From NCBI GenBank assembly GCA_009746045.1, contig RPFO01000072.1, positions 1,895,269 through 1,959,268 on the forward strand: a stretch of 64,000 bases of DNA. Direction: 5' to 3'. The DNA is from Mesostigma viride. Its lineage: Eukaryota; Streptophyta; Mesostigmatophyceae; Mesostigmatales; Mesostigmataceae. Positions 1 through 11,991 of this stretch are shown here, one piece after another; within the stretch, counting starts at the first letter, position 1, and each line of letters opens with the position of its first letter. The translations under genes and the position numbers were made by a program. Under the pieces are notes generated by a model. It ran no database searches, was not told the origin of the DNA, and saw only the letters and a list, made by a program, of their open reading frames with translations.

Positions 1-96
1 GGTCTTTGCCTCCTTGTCCGCACCGCTCGCAACCAGGTGCTTCACGACCTCCAGGTGGCCATTCTGTGTCGCAAGGTACAGCGGCGTGGCATCATG
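1..96 (-). CDS. Ankyrin-repeat exon, unit 1 (cut by window edge)
   Basis: This encodes one ankyrin repeat on the minus strand, with the TPLYLA helix start and the GHLEVVKHLVASGADKEAK core. The upstream intron ends in CAG at plus positions 97-99. The last three bases of the expected 99-bp exon and the splice donor lie outside the window. It is the most 3' ankyrin exon visible, and the gene clearly continues to the left. Confidence 0.8.
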
Positions 97-1170
97 CTGC
101 ACACAGCAGCCACACATGTTCCTGTGAGGACCAGACGGAACGTGAGAACCCACTAAGCGAGGGGATGTGTCTGCAGTGAATGAGACAGACCTACGCGTCA
201 TGCGCACACCCGTGGACCTCATGGCCCCTGATCATGGCCACAGCCAAACTCATAAGCCTGCCAGCGGCCCCACAGCTTGTGCCTGCCTTTCCACCACTTT
301 GTAGGCTTACTCAAGTACCACCAAGTACAACGTCCAACTAGCCTCCACCCAAACTAACATCGCTGCAGAAAACTAGGGCATTGGTACAACCACGGAGGAC
401 GGGGCTTTCCTGATGTGGCTGGGGATGAGCCGTGTGATCCTTGTGAGAGAGTCATGCAATTAGGACTATCAGCAAACATTCCAGGCTGTTGCTGCGGCCA
501 GCATGGCACGGACAGGCTGAACGCACTGCACATGCCTCCCAGCAAACAAATGGCCCCCTCAGGACAGCCAGGCGGTCAGGATGGGGAAGGCCCGAAAGCG
601 CGGGCCAGACACCTGCTCAGATCACCTTGAGAAGGCCTGGTAGTGAAAAAGTTCAGGATATGGAGGCACCTCACCGCGTGCAACTCGGGTCAATGCATTC
701 CGCCCTTCCTCACCCGTTGCCACAAGAGAAGGCGGGAGGGGGGAAGGGCGGGGAACACGATCTCACAGGCCAGTGTGCAATTAAGTAGTATTTGAAAAAC
801 TATCCGACACAACCAGCTCATGCGCGTGCTGTCTCTTGGATTCCTGCCCTGAGTGCGATAGTGAAAGTGAGATCGGTAGTCCGCGATCCAGATTCAAGTA
901 GCCACGATTCCTGCTTGGCAGAGCCATCCACCTCATGGGCAGCAGGCATCCCAGGGGGTGCACAGCTCGTCAACATCCCCATTTCCCACTGGCAGGGTGC
1001 CCAGTGCTGGGAACCTAACAGCGCCCAGTGGAGTTGGCAGAAAGCCTGAAAGCATCGGTGGTATAAAAGCACTTTGCCCACCCTACAACATGATGGCATT
1101 GCTCATGTAAACCAAATCTATGTGTGCAGGCACATCCGCTTGCGGCCATCAGGGTAAAGGAAAAGCTGAC

Positions 1171-1269
1171 CTTGGCCTTCGCCTCCTTGTTCGCACCGCT
1201 CGCAACCAGGTGCTTCACGACCTCCAGGTGGCCATTCTGTGCCGCAAGGTACAGCGGCGTGGCATCATG
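1171..1269 (-). CDS. Ankyrin-repeat exon, unit 2
   Basis: This 99-bp phase-0 exon encodes exactly one 33-residue ankyrin repeat, starting HDATPLYLAAQNGHLEVV and ending in EAKAK. It is bounded by an acceptor CAG (plus 1270-1272) and a donor AAG|GTCAGC. Open reading continues into the flanks by chance, but flanking sequence is shared intron. Ankyrin repeats form helix-turn-helix stacks that bind other proteins. Confidence 0.85.
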
Positions 1270-2343
1270 CTGCACGCAGCGGCCACACATGTCCACGTGA
1301 GGACCAGATGGAACGTGAGAACGCATTAAGCGAGGGGATGTGTCTGCAGGGAATGAGACAGACCTACGCGTCATGCGCACACCCATGGACCTCATGGCCC
1401 CTGATCATCACCACAGCCAAACTCATGAGACTGCCAGCGGCCCCACAGCTTGTGCCTGCCTAGTTTCCACCAACTCCTTCGATAACTCAAGTACCGCCAA
1501 GTACAACATCCAACTAGCCTCCACCCGAACTAACAACGCGGCAGAAAACAAGGGCATTGGTACAACCACGGAGGACGGGGCTTTACTGATGTGGCTGGGG
1601 ATAAGCCGTGTGATCCTTGTGAGAGGGTCATGCCATTAGGAACATCAGCAAACATTCCAGGCAGTTGCTGCGTCCAGCAGGGCACGGACAGGCTGAACAC
1701 ACTGCATATGCCTCCCAGCAAACAAATGGCCCCCTCAGGACAGCCATGCGGTCACGATGGGGAAGGCCCCAAAACGCGGGCCAGACACCTGGACAGATCA
1801 CCTTTAGAAGGCCTGGTAAAGAAAAGGTGCAGGAAAAAGAGGCACATGACCGCGTGCAACTCCGGTCAATGAATTTGGCCGTTCCTCACCCGTTGCCACA
1901 AGAGAAGGCGGGAGGGAAGAAGGGCGGGGAACACGATCTCACAGGCCGGTCTGCAAGAAGTAATTGAATAACTATCCGACACAACCAGCTCATGCAAGTG
2001 CTATCTCTCGGACTCCTCGCCCTGAGTACGATAGTGAAAGTGAGATCGGTAGTCCATGGTCCAGATTCCAGTAGCCACAACTCCTGCCGGGCAGAGCCAT
2101 CCGCCTCCTGGGCAGCAGGCATCCCATGGGGTGCACAGCTCGTCAACATCGCAATTTCCCACTGGCAGGGTGCCCAGTGCTGGGAACGTAACAGTGCCCA
2201 GTGGAGTTGGCAGAAAGCCTGAAACCATAGGTGGTATAAAAACACTTCGCCCACCCTACAACATGATGGCATTGCTCATGTAAACCAAATCTATGTGTGG
2301 AGGCACAACCGCTTGCGGCCATCAGGGTCAAGGAAAAGCTGAC

Positions 2344-2442
2344 CTTGTTCTTCGCCTCCTTGTTCGCACCGCTCGCAACCAGGTGCTTGACGACCTCCAG
2401 GTGGCCATTCCATGCCGCAATATGCAGCGGTGTCCAGTCATC
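2344..2442 (-). CDS. Ankyrin-repeat exon, unit 3
   Basis: This 99-bp phase-0 exon encodes one ankyrin repeat, starting DDWTPLHIAAWNGHLEVV and ending in EAKNK, with the same acceptor CAG and donor AAG|GTCAGC as its neighbours. Compared with unit 2, the changes fall mostly at the repeat start and along the first helix, positions that usually contact partners. Confidence 0.85.
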
Positions 2443-3503
2443 CTGCACACAGCGGCCACACATGTTCCCGTGAGGACCAGATGGAACGTGAGAACCCACT
2501 GAGCGAGGGGATGTGTCTACAGTGAATGAGACAGACCTACGCGTCATGCGCACACCCGTGGACCTCATGGCCCCTGATCATGGCCACAGCCGAACCCATG
2601 AGCCTGCCAGCGGCCCCACAGTTGTGCCTCCCTTTCCACCACTTTGTAGGCTTACTCAAGTACCACCAAGTACAACACCCAACTAGCCTCCACCCTGACT
2701 AACAACGCTGCAGAAAACAAGGGCATTGGTACAACCACGGAGGGCGGGGCTTTACTGATGTGGCTGGGGATAAGCCGTGTGATCCTTGTGAGAGAGTCAT
2801 GCCATTAGGATCAGCAAACATTCCAGGCAGTTGCTGCTGCCAGCATGGCACGGACAGGCTGAACGCACTGCATATGCCTCCCAGCAAACAAATGCCCCCC
2901 TCAGGACAGGCAGGCGGTCACGATGGGGGAGGCCCCAAAGCGCGGGCCAGACACCTGTTCAGATCACCTTGAGAAGGCCTAGTAGTGAAAAGGTTGAGGA
3001 AATGGAGGCACCTCACCGCGTGCAACTCGGGTCAATGCATTCTGCCGTTCCTCACCCGTTGCCACAAGAGAAGGCGGGAGGGGGGAAGGGCGGGGAACAC
3101 GATCTCACAGGCCAGTGTGCAAGCAGTAATTGAATAACTATCCGACACAACCAGCTCATGCACGTGTTGTCTCTTGGATTCCTTGCCCTGCTTACGGTAG
3201 TGAAAGTGAGATCGGTAGTCCGTGATCCAGATTCCAGTAGACACGATTCCTGCCTGCCAGAGCCATCCACCTCATGGGCAGCAGGCATCCCATGGGGTGC
3301 ACAGACTGTCCACAGCACAGTTTCCCACTGGCAGGGTGCCCAGTGCTGGGAAACCCTAGTCAGCGCCCAGTGGAGTTGGCAGCAAGCCTGACACCATCTG
3401 TGGCAAAGTCCGCTGCCCACCCTACAACATGCGTTGCACATATACCAAAACTTTGCGTGGAAGCACATCCGCTTGCGGCCATCAGGGTAAAGGAAAAGCT
3501 TAC

Positions 3504-3602
3504 CTTGTTCTTCGCCGCCTTGTCAGCACCGCTCGCAACCAGTTGCTTCACAACCTCCAGGTGGCCCTTATCTGCCGCAATATGCAGCGGTGTCCAGTCA
3601 TC
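3504..3602 (-). CDS. Ankyrin-repeat exon, unit 4
   Basis: This 99-bp phase-0 exon encodes one ankyrin repeat, with DDWTPLHIAADKGHLEVV then KQLVASGADKAAKNK. The donor is AAG|GTAAGC, closer to consensus than the GTCAGC of the other units. It is the last unit before the oversized intron that contains the 4261-4838 insertion. Confidence 0.85.
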
Positions 3603-4260
3603 CTGCACACAGCAGCCGCACATGTCCCCGTGAGGACCACATGGAACGTGGGAACCCACTACGCGGGGGGATGTGTCTGCCGTGACTGAGACAGACCTAC
3701 GCGTCATGCGCACACCCATGGACCTCGTGGCCCCTGATCATGGCAACAGCCGAGCTCATGAGCCTGCCAGCGGCCCCACAGTTGTGCCTGCCTTTCCACC
3801 ACTTCGTTGGCTAACTCAAGTACCGCCGCGAAGTACAACGTACAACTTGCCTCCACCCTGACTAACAACGCTGCAGAAAACAAGGGCATCAGTACAACCA
3901 CGAAGGACGGGGCTTTACTGATGTGGCTGGGGATAAGCCGTGTGATCCTTGCGAGAGAGTGATGCCATTAGGAACATCAGCAAACACTCCAGGCAGTTGC
4001 TACGGCCAGCACGGCACGGACAGGCTGAACACACTGCATATGCCTCCCAGCAAACAAATGGCCCCCTGAGGACAGCCAGGCGGTCAGGATGGGGGAGGCC
4101 TGAAAACGTGGGCCAGACACCTGTTCAGATCACCTTGAGAAGGCCTGGTAAAGAAAAGGTTCAGGAAATGGAGGCACCTCACCGCGTGCATCTCGGGTCA
4201 ATGGATTCCGCTGTTCCTCACCCGTTGCCACAAGAGAAGGCGGGAGGGGGAAAGGGCGGG

Positions 4261-4838
4261 GAGTTAGCATATTGGGGCACCAATGTGCTAGATGGATGCA
4301 GGTTGAGGAGACCTTTCCAACGCCATGCCAACCGCCTAGAACAGACGAGGGACTAGAGAGATATCAGGTCCCGAAGTACTGCCGACCGGTGAGCGGTGGC
4401 GGTGCACTCTCAGGGCACAGTGGACAGGACACGTGGCAGGCAGGGCCTGCACAGGCTTAGCCTGAACCATCACGTGACTGGGACACAGTGTACTCAGGAC
4501 GCAACGGTCCTGTGGCTAGTAGAAGCCACTAGCCAGCCAGCAGGTCTGCAAGGACGTAGGTCCATGCAGAACTGTGGCAGGTCCTGTGCTAACCTAGACA
4601 CAGGATAGCCAGAAATTCCTGTATACTGCCTGCAACGAGGATGCATATAGCTCGAGGCTCAACGAGGCAACGAGCGTCTTCACACACGAACCTTGGTTGT
4701 CACGACGAGGGGCGAGCCTATCGAGGGTCGTGGGCCTGGTGTGAGGATAAAGGTTGCTAGCCAGCAGCCTAGGGTCATTCCAGCCAGCAAGACCAGGAGC
4801 TCACAAGCTCTGCTGACGAGTTGCTGTGCGAATCCGGG
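4261..4838. other. ~0.58-kb insertion inside one array intron
   Basis: All other units read from the gggcgggg motif straight into aacacgatctcacaggcc. Here about 578 bp of unrelated sequence separates the two, making this unit 1744 bp long. I see no clear terminal inverted repeats, target duplication or coding potential. A short internal palindrome-like segment (gctagtagaagccactagc) lies near 4514. It may be a non-autonomous mobile element or the product of a rearrangement. Confidence 0.7.
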
Positions 4839-5247
4839 AACAAGATCTCACAGGCCGGTGTGCAAGCAGTAATTGAATAACTATCCGACACAACCATCTC
4901 ATGCGCGTGATATCTCTCGGATTCCTCGCCCTGACTACGGTAGTGAAGGTGAGATCGGTAGTCCGTGATCCAGATTCCAATAGCCACGATTCCTGCCTGG
5001 TAGAGCCATCCGCCTCATGGGCAGCAGGCATCCCATGGGGTGCACAGCTCGTCAACATTGCAATTTCCCACTGGCAGGGTGCCCAGTGCTTGGAACGTAA
5101 CAGCTCCCCGTGGAGTTGGCAGCAAGCCTGACACCATCGGTTCTGAAGCCCTTTGCCCACCCTACAGCATCCTCGCGCTGCACATATACCAAAACTTTGC
5201 GCAGAAGCACATCCGCTGGCAGACATCAGGATAAATGAAAGGCTGAC

Positions 5248-5346
5248 CTTGAGTTTCTCCTCCTTGTTCGCACCGCTCGCAACCAGGTGCTTCACCACCT
5301 CCAGGTGTCCCTTCCGTGCCGCAATATGCAGCGGTGTCCAGTCATC
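5248..5346 (-). CDS. Ankyrin-repeat exon, unit 5
   Basis: This 99-bp phase-0 exon encodes one ankyrin repeat, with DDWTPLHIAARKGHLEVV and a C-terminal EEKLK that differs from the EAKxK of its neighbours. Splice signals match those of the other units (CAG acceptor, GTCAGC donor). Confidence 0.85.
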
Positions 5347-6420
5347 CTGCACGCAGCAGCCACACATGTCCACGTGAGGACCAGATGGAACGTGAGAACC
5401 CACTAAGCGAGGGGATGTGTCTGCAGTGAATGAGACAGACCTACGCGTCATGCGCACACCCATGCACCTCATGGCCCCTGATCATGGCCACAGCCAAACT
5501 CATGAGCCTGCCAGCGGCCCCACAGGTTGTGCCTGCCTTTCCACCACTTTGTTGGCTAACTCAAGTACTGCCAAGTACAACGTGCAACTTGCCTCCACCC
5601 GAACAAACATCGCTGCAGAAAACAAGGGCATTGATACAACCACGGAGGACGGGGCTTTACTGATGGGGCTGGGGATGAGCCGTGTGATCCTTGTGAGAGA
5701 GTGATGCCATGAGGAACATCGGCAAACAGTCCAGGCAGTTGCTGCTGCCAGCACGGCACGGACAGGCTGAACGCACTGCACATACCTCCCAGCAAACAAA
5801 TGGCCCCCTCAGGACAGCCAGGCAGTGAGGATGGGGAAGGCCCCAAAACGCGGGCCAGACACCTGTTCAGATCACCTTGAGAAGGCCTGTTAGTGAAAAA
5901 GTTCAGGAAATGGAGGCACCTCACCGCGTGCAACTCAGGTCCATGGATTCGGCGGTTCCTCACCCGTTGCCACAACAGAAGGGGGGAGGGGGGAAGGGCG
6001 GGGAACATGACCTCACAGGCCGGTGTGCAATTAAGTAGTAATTGAAAAACTATCCGGCACAACCGGGTCATGCGCGTGCTATCTCTCGGATTCCTGCCCT
6101 GCTTACGGTAGTGAAGGTGAGATCGGTAGTCCATGGTCCAGATTCCAGTAGCCACAACTCCTGCTTGGCAGAGCCATCCACCTCATGGGCAGCAGGCATC
6201 CCATGGGTTGCACAGCTCGTCAACATCGCAAGTTCCCACTGGCAGGGTGCCCAGTGCTGGGAACGTCACAGCGCCCAGTGGAGTTGGCAGCAAGCCTGAT
6301 ACCATCGGTGGTATAAAAGCACTTTGCCCACCCTACAGCATGATGGCATTGCTCATGTAAACCAAATCTATGTGTGGAGGCACATCTGCTGACAGCCATC
6401 AGGGTAAAGGAAAAGCTGAC

Positions 6421-6519
6421 CTTGGCCTTCGCCTCCTTGTTTGCACCGCTCGCAACCAGGTGCTTCACGACCTCCAGGTGGCCGTTACATGCTGCGGCGT
6501 ACAGCGGTGTGCAACCATC
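6421..6519 (-). CDS. Ankyrin-repeat exon, unit 6
   Basis: This 99-bp phase-0 exon encodes one ankyrin repeat, with DGCTPLYAAACNGHLEVV followed by KHLVASGANKEAKAK. The acceptor is CAG on the minus strand and the donor AAG|GTCAGC. It has the most divergent first helix among the seven tandem copies, with two cysteines at variable positions. Confidence 0.85.
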
Positions 6520-7586
6520 CTGCAAGCAGCAGCCACACATGTCCACGTGAGGACCAGATGGAACGTGAGAACCCACTAAGCGAGGGGATGTGTCTGCAGT
6601 GAATCAGACACACCTACGCGTCATGCGCACACCCATGAATCTCATGGCCCCTGATCATCACCACAGCCAAACTCCTGAGCCTGCCAGCGGCCCCACAGGT
6701 TGTGCCTGCCTAGTTTCCACCATGTCCTTCGATAACTAAAGAACCGCAAATTACAACCTCCAAATAGCCTCCACCTGAACTAACAACGCGGCAGAAAACA
6801 AGGGCATGGGTACAACCACGGAGGACGGGGCTTTACTGATGTGGCTGGGGATGAGCCGCGTGATCCTTGTGAGAGAGTGATGCCATTAGGAACATCAGCG
6901 AACATTCCAGGCAGTTGCTGCGGCCAGCATGGCACGGACAGGCTGAACGCACTGCATATGCCTCCCAGCAAACAAATGGCCCCTAGGACAGCCGGGCGGT
7001 CAGGATGGGGAAGGCCCGAAAGCGCGGGCCAGACACCTGTTCAGATCACCTTTAGAAGGCCTGGTGGTGAAAAGGTTGAGGAAATGGAGGCACCTCACCG
7101 CGTGCAACTCGGGTCAATACATTCCGCCGTTCCTCACCCGTTGCCACAAGAGAAGGCGGGAGGGGGGAAGGGCGGGGAACACGATCTCACAGGCCGGTGT
7201 GCAAGCAGTAATTGAATAACTGTCCGACGCAACCAGCTCATGCGCGTGCTATCTCTCGGATTCCTTGCCCTGAGTACGATAGTGAAAGTGAGATCGGTAG
7301 TCCATGATCCAGATTCCAGTAGCCACGATTCCTGCCTGGCAGAGCCATCCACCTCATGGCCAGCAGGCATTCCATGGGGTGCACAGCTCGTCAACATCCC
7401 CATTTCCCACTGGCAGGGTGCCCAGTGCTGGGAGTGTAACAGCACCCTGCGACGTTGGCAGCAAGCCTGACACCATCGGTTCTGAAGCCCTTTGCCCACC
7501 CTACAGCATCATAGCGCTGCACATATACCAAAACTTTGAGCAGAAGCACATCCGCTTGCGGCCATCAGGGTAAAGGAAAGGCTGAC

Positions 7587-7685
7587 CTTGGTCTTCGCCT
7601 CCTTGTTCGCACCGCTCGCAACCAGGTGCTTCACCACCTCCAGGTGGCCATTCTGTCCTGCAACGTACAGCGGTGTGCGGTCATG
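7587..7685 (-). CDS. Ankyrin-repeat exon, unit 7
   Basis: This 99-bp phase-0 exon encodes one ankyrin repeat, with HDRTPLYVAGQNGHLEVV then KHLVASGANKEAKTK. It is the most 5' of the closely related tandem copies. The next exon upstream (8946-9044) is much more diverged. Confidence 0.85.
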
Positions 7686-8945
7686 CTGCACGCAGCAGCC
7701 ACACATGTCCACGTGAGGACCAGATGGAACGTGAGAACCCACGGAGCGAGGGAATGTGTCTGCAGGGAATGAAACAGACTTACGCGTCATGCGCACACCC
7801 ATGCACCTCATGGCCCCTGATCATGGCCACAGCCAAACTCATGAGCCTGCCAGCGGCCCCACAGGTTGTGCCTGCCTTTCCACCACTTTGTTGGCTAACT
7901 CAAGTACCGCCAAGTACAACATCCAACTAGCCTCCACCCAAACTAACATCGCTACAGAAAACAAGGGCATTGGTACAACCACGGAGGACGGGGCTTTACT
8001 GATGTGGCTAGGGTCCGATGAGCCGTGTGATCCTTGTGAGAGAGTCAGGCGATTAGGAACATCAACAAACATTCCAGGCAGTTGCTGCTGTCAGCATGGC
8101 ACGGACAGGCTGAACGCACGGCATATGCCTCCAAGCATCTAGCCCCCTCAGGACAGCCAGGCGGTCAGGACAGGGAAGGACAGAAAACGCGGGCCAGAAA
8201 CCTACTCAGATCACCGAAGGCCTGGTGGTGGAAACGATCAGTGTACGAAGCCATCGCACCGCGCACCTCGGGTCAATAGATTCGGCCTTTTCTTACGCAT
8301 GGCCACATCAGAAGGGGGGGGGGGGGGGGTTGGTGGGGAACACGATCTCATCGGGAGGGCGACAGGTGCGTGAAAAACTATCCGGCACAACCAGCTCATA
8401 AGCGTGCGATGTCTTGGATTCTTGCCCGAATTGCGGTAGTGAAGTGAGATTGGTTGTTCGTGATCCAGATTCCTGTAGCCACGATTCCTGGGCGGCAGAG
8501 CCATCCACCTCATGGGCAGAAGGCATCCCATGGGTGCCCAGCTTGTCAACAGCACAACTTCCCACAGGCAGCATGCCCAGTGCTGGGATTGCAACAGCGC
8601 CCAAGACATGCGCGACACGGGGGGGATCGCGCCATGTCCACAACGCCTGAGACATGCGCAACACGGGGGGGATCTTGCACTGAACTTACAGTCGCTTTGT
8701 TTATTCAAGAACTGTCTTGAATAAATGGGGTTACAAGGGGCAGCGTGGGTGTATCGTCCTTGATGTGACTTGCCCTGGGGTTGCTTCTTAATGTAGGGGC
8801 TGGTTACTACACACAAAGGCCGGGTAACTAGGATCAAGCATCATGCGTTAGCATTCCAGTCTGTTATGAAAACATGGAAAATGACATGCTCAATTGAGCA
8901 TTTACATCGGCTTTGGCACTGGGGTGAACCAAATGGGGAACTGAC

Positions 8946-9044
8946 CGTGTCCTTGGCTTCCATATTGGCCCCATTTGCGACCAGGCGTTGGACAAGGTTG
9001 AGATGCCCTGCCCGTGCTGCACGATGCAACGGGGTCTGCCCGAC
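8946..9044 (-). CDS. Ankyrin-repeat exon, unit 8 (diverged, most 5')
   Basis: This 99-bp phase-0 exon encodes one ankyrin repeat, with VGQTPLHRAARAGHLNLV then QRLVANGANMEAKDT. The acceptor is TCCAG (plus 9045-9049) and the donor ACG|GTCAGT. It differs from the tandem copies at many residues, yet keeps length and phase. It is probably an older single-copy module outside the recent amplification. The gap to the kinase exon (9045-10,752) would be one 1.7-kb intron or could hide another small exon. Confidence 0.82.
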
Positions 9045-10752
9045 CTGGACATGACATGACATTGAAGTAGGCGTATTCAATAGAGGGGAGTCGTGAGGGC
9101 AAGACGGCATCAGGTGTTGATCAATTCCAGGAAGTGAAGCCAACTTACTGAAGATCGGCTTGTCGAAGACACCCCAGAACATCGACACGACAATGCTGAA
9201 GCATCGATGACCAAAAGGAGGGACCAGCGGCATCGCTGCAGAGGTGAGTAGATTGTGTCGCACCCTGACTGGCTATTATTCATCCATCTATGTCGTTTTT
9301 TATGCACCAACAAACACGCATTGGCCCGAATGGTAGCTGATTAGCACAGTGTGCAAATGTCGGCGTGTTCCCACTCATATTATGCCGTGGATAGTTTGCA
9401 GCAGTGGGCGTACACGCCCACGTTCAAATACTTGGCAGGAAACTGTTCACCGAGGTTCTTCAGGACCAGATTCACATAGACTATCCAAACGTGAACGTCT
9501 ACAGGCTGCAAGGGCCAGGCCAACTTCTCATGGTTCACCGCCTGCTATGCGTAGCTGGGAGTCTGAAGAAAAATCAGCTTACCTAATCCCAGTACTCACC
9601 GAATATGCCTGCTACCCCAACAAGGTCTGAACTAAAGTCAAACTCAAGTTAATTACAGTGTTCAGTCATAGACTGGGTTTTCGATGCGCAACACAAAAAT
9701 GCACAAGGTGAAGGAGTGCCAGGCGATTGGGTACCGAGTACAGGCTCAAATACTCGCATTGCGACACAATTCGAAATTTTGTTTATCAGTCCTGAGTCCC
9801 CAAAATAGGTCCCCAAAACAACAGCATGCGAAAACTGGGCAGTATCCATGTTGTATTGTACACGTTCCCATAATGAGAGCGAGAAATGAAATCAATACAG
9901 GTGACTCATAACATATTTGCACAGCTAGGATTCAGTTCTGCACCTGGTGTTCTGAGCCAGCCGCCCCACCCCCCTACCCACAATGTATGCAAGTCTGAGC
10001 CCATTGGGACAGTCTATTTCTTACTAGGACATGGCACCTTCTATGCCTGCCTCTCTGGGGAAGGCCTTCTGAACTGCACCATGCGGAGCGGATGCCCTCC
10101 CGTTCCAAGCACCCAGAAAAGGAACACGGAAGGCAAAATCTCAAAAAATTGCGTATATTGTCTGCGGCATTCATGTCTCGGAGGAGCTCTGCGATTGAAA
10201 TAGCATCCAGTGGGCCTTCTCTGCCAGCTGGCTGCACTGTTGGGCGAGCGTCCTGTTAGAAAAGGGCTCCACGCACAAGACGTGGTGCACCGCGAATACA
10301 TGCAAGCTGATGGAAGGGCACAGGGAAAAAGACGTCGCAGAAAATGCTCGGTCCTACCACAGCAAAACAGATACATTGCAACTAGTGCAGACAACTTGCA
10401 GAAAGCCAACAATGCCGCGCTGCTTTGCTTGCAAGGGTGAGGGCAATAATACCCAAGAAGGTCCACCATACAGAAACGTGCACGTTTCAGTCATGCATAC
10501 TTAGCTTCCCAAGGCTAGCATGCGCCAGCTGTATTAGCCAACCCATGCAAGACCGAACACAACAACTACAAGGGGAGAGAAGCCACAGAATGCCCACAAG
10601 GTTTTTGCTAACCCCCTTTCGCTTCAGCACACATATCTTGTTTCATTGAGCAAGACATTCGCGATATTCACACATTTTGTCACAAACAGCCAAGCCATGC
10701 ATGGGGAAGCCCAGACACAGCAGAAACACATGGCATCCCCCATCCTCCTCAC

Positions 10753-11991
10753 CGGTGCAGATGACGCTGCGGTGGCTTGCCCAGGTGGTTGCAGGCTGGC
10801 AGGGAGTGGAGTTGCAGCAGAGGGCCTGGGGGGTTGTGACTGGGGAGCGATCTGTTGCTGAGCTATCTGGCTCACCGCCCCTTGCCGCAGCACCACCAGG
10901 ATCTCTGCAAACGGGGGCCGGTCAGTCGGCTGGTACGCAAAGCAGCGGCGCACAAGGTCCCGCAACCAGCCGGGCAGGCTGTCTGGAATGGCTGGGGACG
11001 TCATTCGTGGGGGAGTAACATGTGTCATGATTTGAAACATGTTCAAGCCAGCCCAGGGAGCAGTGGCGGATGCCATTTCCACCAAAATGCACCCGAAACC
11101 CCATGCATCCGCTGCGGTGGTTATGCCCCCGAACTCTCCGGGAATCCACTGTTCCGGCGCCATGTAGTTGGGCGTGCCCTGTCCGCCGAATGTGGGATTG
11201 TAGCGTGACATTGTGCTGGTTCGGAGGGCGGAGATCCCAAAATCAGCCACCACGGCCCGCCCATACTTGTCCAGCAATATATTGGCAGGTTTCAAATCCA
11301 GCACCATAATGCCCCGCTCATGCAGGTCAGCGATGGCCAAGGCTACATCCTGACTGATGCTCAGGATGCGGTCCAAGGGCAGGCCTTGTGAGGTAGCTGC
11401 ACCTCCATTGCTGACAGGCTGCTGCTGCTGAAGCAGCACCTGTTCCAGCGAGGCACTGTAACGCGGCATGACCATGCAGAGCTGGCTGTTAATGCTGGCC
11501 ACCCCGATGAGGCGGCACACGTTGTGGCAAAAGACTGACGCCTGGTGCAGTATTTGCACCTCCTTCCGAAACCTGGAGGACTCATCATCTGTCAGCCCTC
11601 TGGCATGGAACATTTTCACCACAACCTCCTGCCCCGTTGGTCTTAGGACCGCCACCGAGACGGCAGCCATGGCCCCGTTATGAAGGAGTTCGCCCAAGAC
11701 CAACCTGTCCTGGCTTATGTGAGGAATAGAGGCATCCATGCCTGCAATTCCAAGACGCTGCTGTTCTCTCTGCTGCTCCACCCATTGCTCAATGAGGGAG
11801 CGCAGCGCTACAACAGGGACCAGGGTTTTGTCAGAAAGCCCCACGTTTGTGAGCGGATCAGTCTCATTGCCTCGAGTAAACCACTGTTCTATAAAGTTCC
11901 TTTCGTAGACTTGGCCAGATCCCACTAAGATGACGGGATCTCGCATTATGTCACAAGAGATTGGGCACAGGAACTGTGCCGGCGGGTCCAT
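10753..11991 (-). CDS. U-box and protein-kinase exon of a U-box-kinase-ankyrin gene
   Basis: This encodes 413 residues from the ATG at 11991. Residues about 5-75 are a U-box, starting PAQFLCPISCDIMRDPV with the expected DPLTN segment; U-boxes recruit E2 enzymes for ubiquitin transfer. Residues about 105-375 are a kinase: VVVKMF lysine, KEVQILH helix glutamate, LDLKPANIL catalytic loop (LD replaces the usual HRD), ADFGIS metal motif and YMAPEQW. The glycine loop is degenerate. The C-terminal tail is rich in Pro, Gln and Ala. The frame stays open to 10624, but CACCG|GTGAGG at 10753/10752 is a strong phase-0 donor, matching the phase-0 ankyrin exons downstream. I infer splicing to them. Plant PUB kinases usually put the U-box at the C-terminus, so this N-terminal order is different. 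Confidence 0.9.

Larger units (their letters stand above)
1..8605 (-). repeat. Tandem array of ~1.17-kb units, each with one ankyrin exon
   Basis: Seven head-to-tail units repeat with a period near 1.17 kb; the ankyrin exons start at 1, 1171, 2344, 3504, 5248, 6421 and 7587 (plus coordinates). Exon and intron are both duplicated. The same intron landmarks, such as the cacaggcc block, the ccactggcagggtgcccagtg block and the tgatgtggctgggg block, recur in every unit with only scattered differences. An eighth, more diverged unit keeps intron similarity up to about 8605. The 1744-bp spacing between units 4 and 5 is explained by an insertion at about 4261-4838. The uniform similarity suggests recent amplification by unequal crossing-over or gene conversion. 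The array continues past the left edge. Confidence 0.92.
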
